A stretch of DNA of 64,000 nt from Polyodon spathula (lineage: Eukaryota; Chordata; Actinopteri; Acipenseriformes; Polyodontidae). The position numbers and the translations under genes were made by a program. Shown here piece after piece: positions 41,206 through 51,732 of this stretch; position 1 is the first letter of the stretch, and each line of letters opens with the position of its first letter. The stretch lies in the NCBI RefSeq assembly GCF_017654505.1, contig NC_054534.1, positions 13,055,193-13,119,192 of the forward strand. Direction: 5' to 3'. The notes below the pieces were generated by a model, which was not told the DNA's origin, ran no database searches, and was given only the letters and a program-made list of their open reading frames with translations.

Positions 41206-42379
41206 ATATATACTATTTATATATCATATAATATATATATATATATATTGCTATATATATATAACGGAAACTGAAACCAAAATGTGAAAATTGTAATGTG
41301 AAAAAAATTGAAATGTGTAGAAAGTGACTGAAGACATTTGGTGGGTCTTTCTGTTCTTTTTAGTTCCTTTAAAAAATGGGACCTGTATACGCTGATCGTG
41401 TTCATTGGCCTGTCACACATGATAATGATAACTGGCTCGATTTTGCATACATAGCGTTATTTTCTAGTCATTAAAGGGTCTACTGCAAGAGCCCTTGGGA
41501 TAAAATATGCTGCTGTTGTATTCAGATGCTGTACTTAATTGTTTCTGAGGTGAATCAATATGTTAACCAGCTGAGTGGTCGTTGCAGTCTGTCGGCTCAG
41601 AGTCATATATCAGCCTGTTAAATACTGTGATTTAAAATGATCAATAAATGCTTACTTGTGCTTTGGGTTGTATGCACTGTTTTATAAATGAGCACAACAA
41701 CCTTATAGTTGAATCAGTTTGCAGTGGAAGTGGCCAGGTCTTTTATGAACCCCCATTTAATTCACTCCAACATTTCTGTATTTTAATAGGCCTGGATCAT
41801 GAGCTGGCTTTCTCCAAAGTTGTGGTGGAGTTGAGGAAGAAGTATCCTGGTCACATACTTCCAGATGAGGACCTGCAATGGGTATTTGTAAATGCTGGTG
41901 GTTGGATGGGCTCCGTGTGTCTGCTCCATGCTTCCCTCACAGAATACGTCTTACTTTTTGGAACTGCAGTGGACACTGGCGGTCATTCAGGTAGGGCTGC
42001 CAGAGACTGCTTCTTAAACAGATTTATTAATGGCCAGGTTTCCCAAGAGCTGACAAAATGTCTGGTCTAGAATAAAGCAGAAGCACTCTTTTATGGCCCT
42101 TTCTGGATTATATTGGGTTCAAATAATAGTGCCCTCTGCGTTTATTTTAATAATGTGATTTTGTTTTAGTCATTGATTTGTCATTGATTTTAAAACCTGG
42201 AGAAGATCACTTGTGTTTTATAAATTTAAAATGGGTTAGAAGGACCAATGTGTAAATTGATAAGTAGGTATTTAAAAAAAAAATATATAATACTGGTTGT
42301 GAAAGCTTGATTACTCGTCAGACTCCACGTCTTTCGAACTGAAGCAGTCTGAGGTCTCGACAAATGTCGTATAACTCCA

Positions 42380-42443
<64 letters not shown>

Positions 42444-43474
42444 ACAAGTTTTACAATGTTCAAAAAGATTCGCAACTTTTTGAATGTGCATAATGTCTAA
42501 GACCTTTGCACAGTAGTGTATGTGGGGGAAAAATACATGACTTTCAATTTAATGAGGTCATTGTTTTCCAGGTCGCTACTGGGCTGAAATCTCTGATACC
42601 ATTATCTCTGGTACTTTCAGACAGTGGAAAGAGGGGACGACAAAAAGTGAAGTTTATTATCCAGGTGAGTTTTATGATAACCTTTTAATTAATATGAGTT
42701 TCATGGGGTTGCATAAGGGTAAAATCTGAATTTTTGTAATGATTCCTAAAGATCATTTTAAAAATGCATGAGGAATTGAAGTGGATTACCACTGGAACAG
42801 CAGATAATGCATTGGAATTCACAGGAATTTACAAAAAAAAAAATAATGTATTTTTATTGAGAGGTGCTGGACCTGTGAAGTCAGGTTGCAGGAACGAACA
42901 TGCTGAGTGTATTCAGAGTGAGTTTTTGTGACAGACATTCTGCATGAGAGCACATCTACATTAACAAAAAGTCAATAAAATGAATTCTAATTAATTCAAA
43001 ACTAGTTAACCAACCAAGGTTTTACACCAGTGTTAAAGTCTATAAAGGGGTGTTACTGCACTCCAAATCAATATTATAAAATACTGTGTTTAAGTTGGCT
43101 GCAATAAATGCTTATGCCTGGCAAACTGCATAAAGCATACAATAATATAAACACAAGTGAACCAGAGTTTTGAAGACTTAGTGAGCCAGAAGCAGGGATG
43201 CTCAACAGAATCTCATGCTATTGAATTCCTTTTTGTCCCTACAGGTGATACTATTGTGCATGCAATAGGTGAAGCTACATCAGTCCAGTGGAGTGCTGGT
43301 ACCTGGATGGTGGAATATGGCAGAGGATTCATTCCTTCCACATTAGGATTTGCACTAGCTGATACAATCTTTAGCACTCAGGACTTCATCACTTTGTTTT
43401 ACACGGTTCGAGTTTATGTAAGAGGAATGCTGCTAGAAGCGAATACGTTGCTAACTGAGACTGGGGTCTTTTAA
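40379..43474 (+). CDS. sigmar1: Sigma non-opioid intracellular receptor 1, four exons, complete
   Basis: Ligand-regulated ER membrane chaperone of the ERG2/sigma-1 family. It sits at ER-mitochondria contacts and modulates IP3 receptors and ion channels (established for the family). Exons: 40,379-40,523, 41,790-41,990, 42,572-42,664 and 43,255 minus 10 (43,245)-43,474, joined in the same phase (one base before each junction) with GT-AG introns. The product is 222 aa (human: 223). Residues about 8-28 form the single N-terminal membrane helix. The cupin-like body follows ([40 protein letters not shown]), with C-terminal membrane-associated helices ([13 protein letters not shown] onward). Both ligand-site acidic residues appear conserved: Asp in RYWAEISD (residue 124, human D126) and Glu in WMVEYGRG (residue 170, human E172). 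The start ATG lies in a GCAGCC context. No lesion was seen, so it is probably functional. The extreme N terminus differs from mammals. Confidence 0.96.
40885..41265. repeat. Intron 1 repeats, including (AT)n tracts
   Basis: A short TA run (about 40,897-40,912) precedes a G+C-richer block at 40,920-41,080. That block contains a diverged tandem duplication (GGGACTTTTCAGGATCCCTG and AGACTTTCCAGGGACTCTGG type units). Two longer AT tracts follow at 41,156-41,200 and 41,230-41,262. All are inside SIGMAR1 intron 1. Confidence 0.8.
42380..42437. repeat. (AT)n microsatellite in SIGMAR1 intron 2
   Basis: About 58 bp of perfect AT repeat. Confidence 0.95.
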
Positions 43475-44597
43475 TCTGAACTCTGCTGTAAAACTAAGTA
43501 TCTAGCAGGCAGTGGTTTGCAATGTTTATGATAATTTTTGGTATTCTTGGGAACTGCGTGTTTTGTAGACAAATCTGGGAAGTCTGATTGATTGTTTTCA
43601 AGGGAAGTATGATGAACACCCTACTCTGCCAGACGATGCATTTAAATACAAATTCAGAATCTTTACAACTTAATTTTTTTAAATCTGAAGTTTTAGTTAA
43701 TTTAGTCAATTACAAATGTTTAGTGTGGAGTACCTGGTATATCCAAAACATAAAACTGAATCTAAATACGGTAAAACCATGTAAAGCAGGCCTAGTGAGC
43801 ACATATTTTGTCACTTCACACACACTGGCTTGAACTCAGTTCAGTTATAAATTGTGTGTATGGAAATATTTACTATGTATTTTCATATAACATGTATACT
43901 TTGGATATGCAACATAATTTATTTTCTGGCGCCTGTGCATTTCTGAGTTGCTTTAATAACTTAACTTGTAACATTTTTACTAATTCTAATCAATTGTAGT
44001 GTTGTCTCTATTAGTATATGTAAAAGTATTACTTCCCAGTAACAATTTGTAAGATAATTGAATAATGCATCAGACTTGTTCTACATAAATCAAAATTGTA
44101 ATGTTTTAAAATGACACTAATAACATATTTTCATTACTTACAGTAGGTAGTGCATTAATGTGGTTTTACATCTGGATGCCTGGGTTAAAATTTGAATGCA
44201 AATTAAATCTGTATCATGGTGTTAAAAAACACTCCACATAATTCTTTGTTGAATTGGCATGGAAACTAACCCACAAGAAGGTTTTCTCTGGCATGCTCCT
44301 GTAGCAATGTGGGGAAATCCCAATGACAGCGCAGTTATCCCTAAGTTCCCTTCAAACATTTAGAATTATAACACTAAACCCACGGTAATCATAGGGTAAA
44401 GGAAAGTTATTATGAAATATGTTGGCTTGCAACAAATATGGGAAAAAAAAAACACAAAAAATTGGTGGTGCTGATCTGATGACCCCTAAAATTACAGCAG
44501 ACCTTGAAAATGTCAAGCAAGGTTAGATGGCTAGATAGACAGGGAGCATCTATGTAGAGTAGTCTTGTACGGTAAAGATGGCCACTTTCATAAGCCC
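43475..44597. other. SIGMAR1 3' untranslated and downstream region
   Basis: No further exon is visible. An ATTAAA motif at about 44,202 could serve as a polyadenylation signal, but this cannot be established from sequence alone. Short open frames here are chance. Confidence 0.45.
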
Positions 44598-44599
44598 TA

Positions 44600-46233
44600 C
44601 AGTGGCTTGCGAAAGTATTCACCCCCCTTGGCATTTTTCCTATTTTGTTGCCTTACAACCTGGAATTAAAATGGATTTTTATTTGGATTTCATGTAATGG
44701 GCATACACAAAATAGTCCAAATTGGTGAAGTGAAATGAAAAAAATAACTTGTTTAAAAAAATTCTAAAAAATAAATAACAGAGAAGTGGTGCGTGCATAT
44801 GTATTCACCCCCTTTGCTATTAAGCCTCTAAATAAGATTTGGTGCAACCAGTTACCTTCAGAAGTCACATAATTAGTTAAATAAAGTCCATCTGTGTGCA
44901 GTGTAAGTGTCACATGATCTGTCACATGATTTTAGTATATATACACCTGTTCTGAAAGGCCCAAGTGTCTGCAACACCACTAAGCAAGCGGCACCATGAA
45001 GACCAAGGAGCTCTCCAAACAGGTCAGGGACAAAGTTGTGGAGAGGTACAGATCAGGGTTGGGTTATAAAAAATATCTGAAACTTTGAACATCCCACGGA
45101 GCACCATTAAAGCCATTATTAAAAAATGGAAAAAATATGGCACCACAACAAACCTGGCAAGAGAGGGCCGCCCACCAAAACTCACGGACCAGGCAAGGAG
45201 GGCATTAATCAGAGAGGCAACAAAGAGACCAAAGATAACCCTGAAGGAGCTGCAAAGCTCCACAGCGGAGATTGGAGTATCTGTCCATAGGACCACTTTA
45301 AGCCGTACACTCCACAGAGCTGGGCTTTACGGAAGAGTGGCCAGAAAAAAGCCATTGCTTAAAGAAAAAAATAAGCAAACACGTTTGGTGTTCGCCAAAA
45401 GGCATGTGGGAGACTCCCCAAACATATGGAAGAAGGTACTCTGGTCAGATGAGACTAAAATTGAGCTTTTTGGCAATCAAGGAAAACGCTATGTCTGGCG
45501 CAAACCCAACACCTCTCATCACCCTGAGAACACCATCCCCACAGTGAAGCATGGTGGTGGCAGCATCATGCTGTGGGGATGTTTTTCATCGGAAGGGACT
45601 GGGAAACTGGTCAGAATTGAAGGAATGATGGATGGCGCTAAATACAGGGAAATTCTTGAGGGAAACCTGTTTCAGTCTTCCAGAGATTGGAGACTGAGAT
45701 GGAGGTTCACCTTCCAGCAGGACAATGACCCTAAGCATACTGCTAAAGCAACACTCGAGTGGTTTAAGGGGAAACATTTAAGTGTCTTGGAATGGCCTAG
45801 TCAAAGCCCAGACCTCAATCCAATTGAGAATCTGTGGTATGACTTAAAGATTGCTGTACACCAGCGGAACCCATCCAACTTGAAGGACCTGGAGCAGTTT
45901 TGCCTTGAAGAATGGACAAAAATCCCAGTGGCTAGATGTGCCAAGCTTATAGATACATACCCCAAGAGACTTGCAGCTGTAATTGCTGCAAAAGGTGGCT
46001 CTACAAAGTATTGACTTTGGGGGGGTGAATAGTTATGCACGCTCAAGTTTTCTGTTTTTTTTGTCTTATTTCTTGTTTGTTTCACAATAAAAAATATTTT
46101 GCATCTTCAAAGTGGTAGGCATGTTGTGTAAATCAAATGATACAAACCCCCAAAAAATCCATTTAAATTCCAGGTTGTAAGGCAACAAAAAAGGAAAAAT
46201 GCCAAGGTGGGTGAATACTTTCTCAAGCCACTG
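44600..46233 (+). mobile_element. Near-complete Tc1-like transposon (1,634 bp)
   Basis: Both ends start CAGTGGCTTG(C/A)GAAAGTATTCACCC when read inward and are flanked by TA (44,598-44,599 and 46,234-46,235). A second internal repeat near each end (TGTTGCCTTACAACCTGGAA and its inverted copy near 46,170) gives long inverted repeats. The only gene is the transposase on the same strand. It lies between SIGMAR1 and KATNAL2 and, by its clean termini, is probably one of the youngest insertions in the window. Confidence 0.95.
44996..46014 (+). pseudogene. Tc1-like transposase, one frameshift from intact
   Basis: DDE-family transposase that cuts and pastes the surrounding element into TA sites. The likely ATG at 44,996 begins MKTKELSKQVRDKVVERYRS. 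The frame hits a TGA at 45,086-45,088 because the A run at 45,068-45,073 appears one base short. From there the other frame is open for about 309 codons to a stop at 46,014. The open part contains the second helix-turn-helix (VHRTTLSRTL), the basic GRVARKKPLLK linker, the first catalytic Asp in WSDETKIELFG, the second in FQQDNDPKH and the Glu in SPDLNPIENLW, giving the DD34E pattern. It ends at the usual AAKGGSTKY. The lesion could be genuine or a homopolymer sequencing error. Confidence 0.92.
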
Positions 46234-47646
46234 TATGTGTAAAAAAAAAAAAAAAAGTACAATTTGTCAAGGCACTGCAAAGGGCTGTCTTAGTCCAACA
46301 GAAACATTGGTGCAGTTACTGTCAGCACTAAATCTGCAATAACCATGAAATATGGAGCTAAAGTAAAAGGTTAACTCTTCAATTAAGAAATTGTTTTATG
46401 GGGGGGGGGGGGGGGGGGGTCGGCTTTTCTGAAATGTGTTCCCTTTAAAGGAATACAGAAATATCTGACTCTGTCCTGTCAAATTTAAAGGAACACTAAA
46501 ATGAACACAGTTGATTATGGCCCTGTTTTGATGTAAACCCTGGATAGGTCCGCTGAGCCATATCATTTTTAGGCGGACAGGACATGTTTATATGTGAGAA
46601 GCTGGGTAACTGAAATAAACGTACTTGCAAAAGCCAATATGTAAGTTTTATTATTTTGTCTGCATGTTACAAATGTGTTGAAGGCAGCTGTTTTCTAAAA
46701 CCCTACTATAGATTAAAAAATACAAAAAAAATTGAAATATCTTAGAAAATAATTATAAACACCCTCAAAGATTATTCAATTGTAGTAATGAAAAAAATAG
46801 TATATTTCAACAATACAGTACAGTACAAAAAAAGTTATCTACATGTGCCACCCCATTTTACTTTTAAAATCTAAACTAAACTAAAGCAAATATGTATTTG
46901 GGAGACTCATTCTGTGCAAACAACAAATACATACATATTTCTACACTATGTTACAGTAATGTGTTATAGAAATTACATTTGGGACAAATTTGGGATTTTC
47001 AAAAAACAACATTATTTCTAGCAAACTATTTTATTACTTAATAATAATAATAATGTGTAATGACTCATAATAAACTTAACTGATTTATTTATTTATTGTG
47101 TGTGAGGCACTTTCCATTCATTGTCCCTTATAATGCACAGTGATATGGTCAGTTGTCTGGCTTTATCAAAGATGTACAGTCTGTTTTAGAACAGACCTTT
47201 CATTGCAATTCCATCAGGAATCAACATGCTTAATAAACATATGTTGCCGTATTTTAAAGTTGATATAGTATAGTATTATAAGAAGTACAGATATTGTTAA
47301 TGGGAACAATTGTACGAGACACGCATGTATTTGTGATTCGCCATGCTTGGTTTTCAGTAGATGGCAGTGCTGCATTCAAATGGTTTCCTTCCAAACAGGT
47401 AATGGTGTGTATTTGGTCGTTGGTTAGTAACCTACTAACAGTGTTGTTTGAAAAGTGTTATTGTGTGCTTACGCAAATAACGCAAGTGTATTAGTTCCAA
47501 CAGTGGTAGTGTGCGTAACTGTGATGCAGACCGAAGGCTACGTTCCGAACCAAAAAAAAAAAAAATCAGATTGCGGCAAGTTTACTCCTAATACTTTTCA
47601 AATTATGATAGGGTATTTAATGTAGCTTCAAAAAGTGAAAAATACT
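46234..47646. other. Spacer between the Tc1 element and KATNAL2
   Basis: No supported exon. It contains a poly-G run (about 46,400-46,419). Frames at 47,294-47,494 and elsewhere show no family similarity. The KATNAL2 promoter would lie at the right end, but no element can be assigned. Confidence 0.45.
46400..46419. repeat. Poly-G homopolymer
   Basis: About 20 consecutive G. Confidence 0.9.
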
Positions 47647-47780
47647 GTGGAGCTTTAGTATAAAGCAATGAAAACAGCCAACCAAGCGAGAGAGGCGGTG
47701 AGTAACCAGTAGTACCGCTGGTACATTTTATTTTTTGCCTGAATAAACACATAAGCATTGCATCGGATAAAATAAAGAGT

Positions 47781-47808
47781 AGTGTTTTTTTTTTTTTTTT
47801 TTTTTTTA
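47781..47808. repeat. Poly-T run in KATNAL2 intron 1
   Basis: About 25 T just after GTAGTG. No retroelement body was recognised next to it. Confidence 0.85.
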
Positions 47809-48644
47809 ACTACTGTACATCATATATCACTAACGCATTTTCAGAAACCTGTGAAAAGAAAGTGTTTTCTTAAGTGAATTAAATGGGGTTTTTTTTTGTT
47901 TTTTTTTTTACCTTGTAGTTAATAACAAATGTATTCTAGTAATAGTATGAGCATATTTAGGAGCTATTATTCCACGGAGACTCAGTAGTAAATCGCCTAC
48001 CTCAGTTGCAAATAAACACAGGGTTGTGTGAACTTAAAACCGCTATATTATTAATAGAAAATACATTTGTTTATATTGCTACTGTTTTCATGTGCTGTGA
48101 ATGTGGAGTCTCACGTTGCCTTGGAGATCAGTGGAAGTCACGTGATTTTTTAACAGCCACACACATTGCCAGGGAAAAAGGCATGATTAATACCATCAGG
48201 CATTGACACAAATTGATTGCGTAGATCAAAAAAGATAAGTCTAAGTAGAGTGTAATTAATAGTACTGTATTCTAACAGATGTAATTAAAGTGTTATTCCA
48301 GAACACGTATTATTAGGCCACTATCTGTTATCAAATACTGTTTTAAATAAAAATATATTTATTGTGTATCAGTAAATAAATGCAGTTCTGAATAAGCTTG
48401 CAAATGTAATTGACCTGTATAGTTAATGTTATGTGATACTTAAAGTGTGCGCTTTATTTGTTTTGAAGGATGAAATGAGAGCAGAAACCAGATGGAAGAA
48501 TCTGCCGATTGTGATTTTCCACTACATGACACAGGAAGGGTAGGTACTGTATTAACTCAGATGTGGTTGTCACAGTACATTAAGATACTTAACTACAACT
48601 ACTGTAACATATACTTATATATAAAAAAAATAAATAAAAAATAG

Positions 48645-49215
48645 GAGGATGGAGCTTCTTTCTCCTCTGAAATGCAATTGGGTGAGACCCTTGCTGAAGA
48701 AGAGCCTGGCTCTGAGAATGCCTCAGAAGCCAGTATCACCCCGTTGTCCAGCTTGGTCTCGGCACTCGTGGGACATGCTACAGCTTTCCTGCAGGTCCAC
48801 TGGACACCAGCAGCAGAACCGCGCCGGTCCATTTTCCAGACACAGGTGCTTGCTCATCGCCCTTAAAAGGATCCCGGCTTTCCCAGACTTCATGGAGGAA
48901 GTGCGCTCCTCCTGAGATCGCCCAGCTTTGGGTCCTAGCATACTAAAACAGGCCACACCGCTCGCCTCCTTGGAAGGCGCGGATAAGCTCGACCTAGCGG
49001 GGTTCCCCCCAGTAGACTCCACCATTGCTGCCCTGGTTAAAGCTCCGCCGGTAGGTGGTCTTGCTAGAGACCTGGCTTGCCCCAATGCAGGGTGATGGAG
49101 ACACATTTAAAGCGAGCTTATGCAGCAGAAGCACAGGCAACTCGCTTAACTAATACAGCTAGTGTGCTGACCACATATTTGGACGGTGTACTGCGCGATC
49201 ATGTTCCTTCTCACT
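48645..49215 (+). mobile_element. DIRS-like retroelement gag fragment
   Basis: Translation in two frames gives a G+C-rich coding remnant: SSEMQLGETLAEEEPGSE, SLVSALVGHATAFLQVHW, then FPDFMEEVRSS, a stop, a frame change to PLASLEGADKLDLAGFPP, then VDSTIAALVKAPPVGGLARD, and a further change to RAYAAEAQATRLTNTAS. The motif order (PDFMEEV, GFPPVDSTIAALVKAPPVGG, YAAEAQATRL) resembles the gag-like first ORF of fish DIRS1-type tyrosine-recombinase retrotransposons. No reverse transcriptase or recombinase is present here. It lies in the KATNAL2 interval where the exon completing LisH would be expected. Confidence 0.6.
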
Positions 49216-50746
49216 TGTAAATCCATCTCAGTTACATATGTGAGCAGGAGGATGATGGGAAATATAGTTCTGAGAGGTCCATGTGGGTACATGTGAAGCC
49301 ATCTTGAGGCAGAAAATGCAGTGTAAAAGTTAAAAAGAGTGGTCAAAATGTAAAAAATAAAATAAAAATTAAAACAATACACACACCGTACATAAACAGT
49401 TGTAGCAACACAGGTGAACATGTAACACAATAAAATAAAAGGTCCTTATATACCCTCTTTCCATTAGGCTGTATTGATATGACTGAACATATATTTGCAA
49501 TACTGAAGTGATCCAACTACTTTGATTGGTTGGAATTATCAGAAACATACAAGGCTAGCATCTAGTTAGTGCTGTATCAGTACTGTTTGACTGTATTTGA
49601 GTCTTTGTCAAACCTTTTAAACTTTTTAGGAGAAAAAGCATCCAAGAAGAGGGGGAAAACTAAAGAGGTAAAATAAATACATATATTTTCTACTGACATT
49701 GAACAGATGTGAATACAGCTTTGTTTTTGAAGCTTATTTTTTCTTACTAGTTTTTTTTTTTCCTTTAGAAACAAGTGGTGCAAATGTTGAATTTTACTAA
49801 AGCTTAATGAATGCATCCCAAACTTTCTACGCTTAAGACCTGTTAGCCCCTATGCCACTCTGCGTTCAATATAGGAATGCTCCTCATAGAAGACTATAAA
49901 TGACTTGTTTAAACTCTTCTAGCCCAAGAAGAATTAGATTTAAAAGTGATGACATTTCTTTCTAAATGTTGTTTTTGTTATACTTATTACATTTTACAGG
50001 AAGCACCATTTGAGATGATCATTTCAACATGACATCACAGTTCCTTCAGGAATCAATTATTTTATCCATTTTATATTATATTTCAGAACCCCCAGCTGTA
50101 ACTACCAGACTCTTCCCAGGACAAATCAGCCCCAGGGCACTCAACGTCCTCCATCGAAAACAACTGGAAAAAGAACAGATCCAAAGACAGCTGTCAGAGA
50201 AAGCCCTAAACAGGTGATTGGTAGGACCCTAGATTAAATATTAACAGATTTTCAGACACAAATGATACCAGTTGAGAATCCAAGGCAGAAACTTTATCTT
50301 TTATTTTGCAGTAGTCAAAGTACCATCTCTGAAACCACCCTTTCCCTAATTCACAGCTATAAATTCACATATCTTTTTATGTAATTTGATGTGGTCTTTT
50401 ACTGTTTCTACACTTACTGGTATTTGTAATGTTTAATAAGGTCATCAGCATATTCTATCTCTGAGCAAGACCGAGCATGGTAGAACATCTACAATGAGGC
50501 CAGTATAAAAAGGACCCCAGGAGGTGTGTAGCAGAGACTTCTGCCATCAGTTAAACCAGTGAGTTTGTTAAAGTTGCAATGGAAAATATCCAAATAAACA
50601 AAGTCACTGTTTCATGTGGAAAGAAATTACCAGTACACCCCTCATTGTAATTTTTATATTGGACTCATTTGTCAGTGTACACATTTTAAGCTTGCTCAGA
50701 TATTGCTCCAAAGGTAAAATAAGCTGTAAACGTGACAAATGTTCAT

Positions 50747-50748
50747 GA

Positions 50749-50809
<61 letters not shown>

Positions 50810-50825
50810 GTGTGTGTGTGTGTGT
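50747..50825. repeat. (AT)n(GT)n microsatellite
   Basis: About 58 bp of AT repeat followed by a short GT repeat, inside a KATNAL2 intron. Confidence 0.95.
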
Positions 50826-51637
50826 AATGGGATAATAAGTATTACTTTTTGCATTAAATTACATTTAAGTTCAGACACTTAAACACTTAATTGCATTTGT
50901 ACCCATTTGTATCAGATTATTGAGTACAGTGTTATGTGTTATTTCTAGAATCAAGAGAAAAGAAAACACGGTTTTGTCTGTCAAATGTTTTGCGATTGAT
51001 ACATTTTACCATATTGTGCATTAATTATTACAACCTTTTCATGCTAAAAAATGTTGCCTTTATTTAAACCTTAAATAATGTATTAATCTTGAAGGAGAAC
51101 GGCTATTCAACCCCTCCAGAAACTGCAGAGTTTGATTTAATTGTGTCATCTCTCAGCAGGAGTGGCGGAAGAGAGGGAACACAAATAAAAAAGGTGATCA
51201 AGAGCCAAAGCTTTAACAAAAACATGGTATATTGCTAAAACACAAATAACTATTTCTAGGCTTTCATTTCTGTTATATTCTATGATGGTTAACAAGAAAA
51301 TGCTCATCTTTGCAGAGACTAATTAAAGGTACTGTTTAATAATATTATAATATAATAAGAATATTAATAATAATAATAAAATATAATAATAATAATAATT
51401 ATTAATACTTTATTGACTTGCTACTACTGTTATGTGGTTTGTTTTCTCATAGATAAGGCATTTTCTTACTTAGACTCAGGGTCATATTCATAAAACATTA
51501 AAGTGCCTGTAAATGTAAAAAGCTCAAAAGCATTTCTAGACACATTAACACATTGCACATACAGACATATATGTGGTAAACTACCATTAGAATAGGCCAC
51601 CACTTGTCAGTATACTTTTTTCAATCAAAAATACACA

Positions 51638-51644
<7 letters not shown>

Positions 51645-51729
<85 letters not shown>
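51645..51729. repeat. (AT)n microsatellite
   Basis: About 85 bp of perfect AT repeat in the intron before the GQVIDF exon of KATNAL2. Confidence 0.96.

Positions 51730-51732
<3 letters not shown>

Noticed and set aside
45024..45296. 90-codon minus-strand frame
   Set aside because: Antisense shadow of the Tc1 transposase, as are the frames at 45,586-45,777 and 45,801-46,085.
48723..49106. 127-codon minus-strand frame
   Set aside because: Shadow of the DIRS-like gag remnant on the plus strand; no similarity or splice sites.
50029..50217. 62-codon frame overlapping a KATNAL2 exon
   Set aside because: The KATNAL2 similarity (SCNYQTLPRTNQ, SKTTGK) is in another frame whose phase fits both neighbouring exons.
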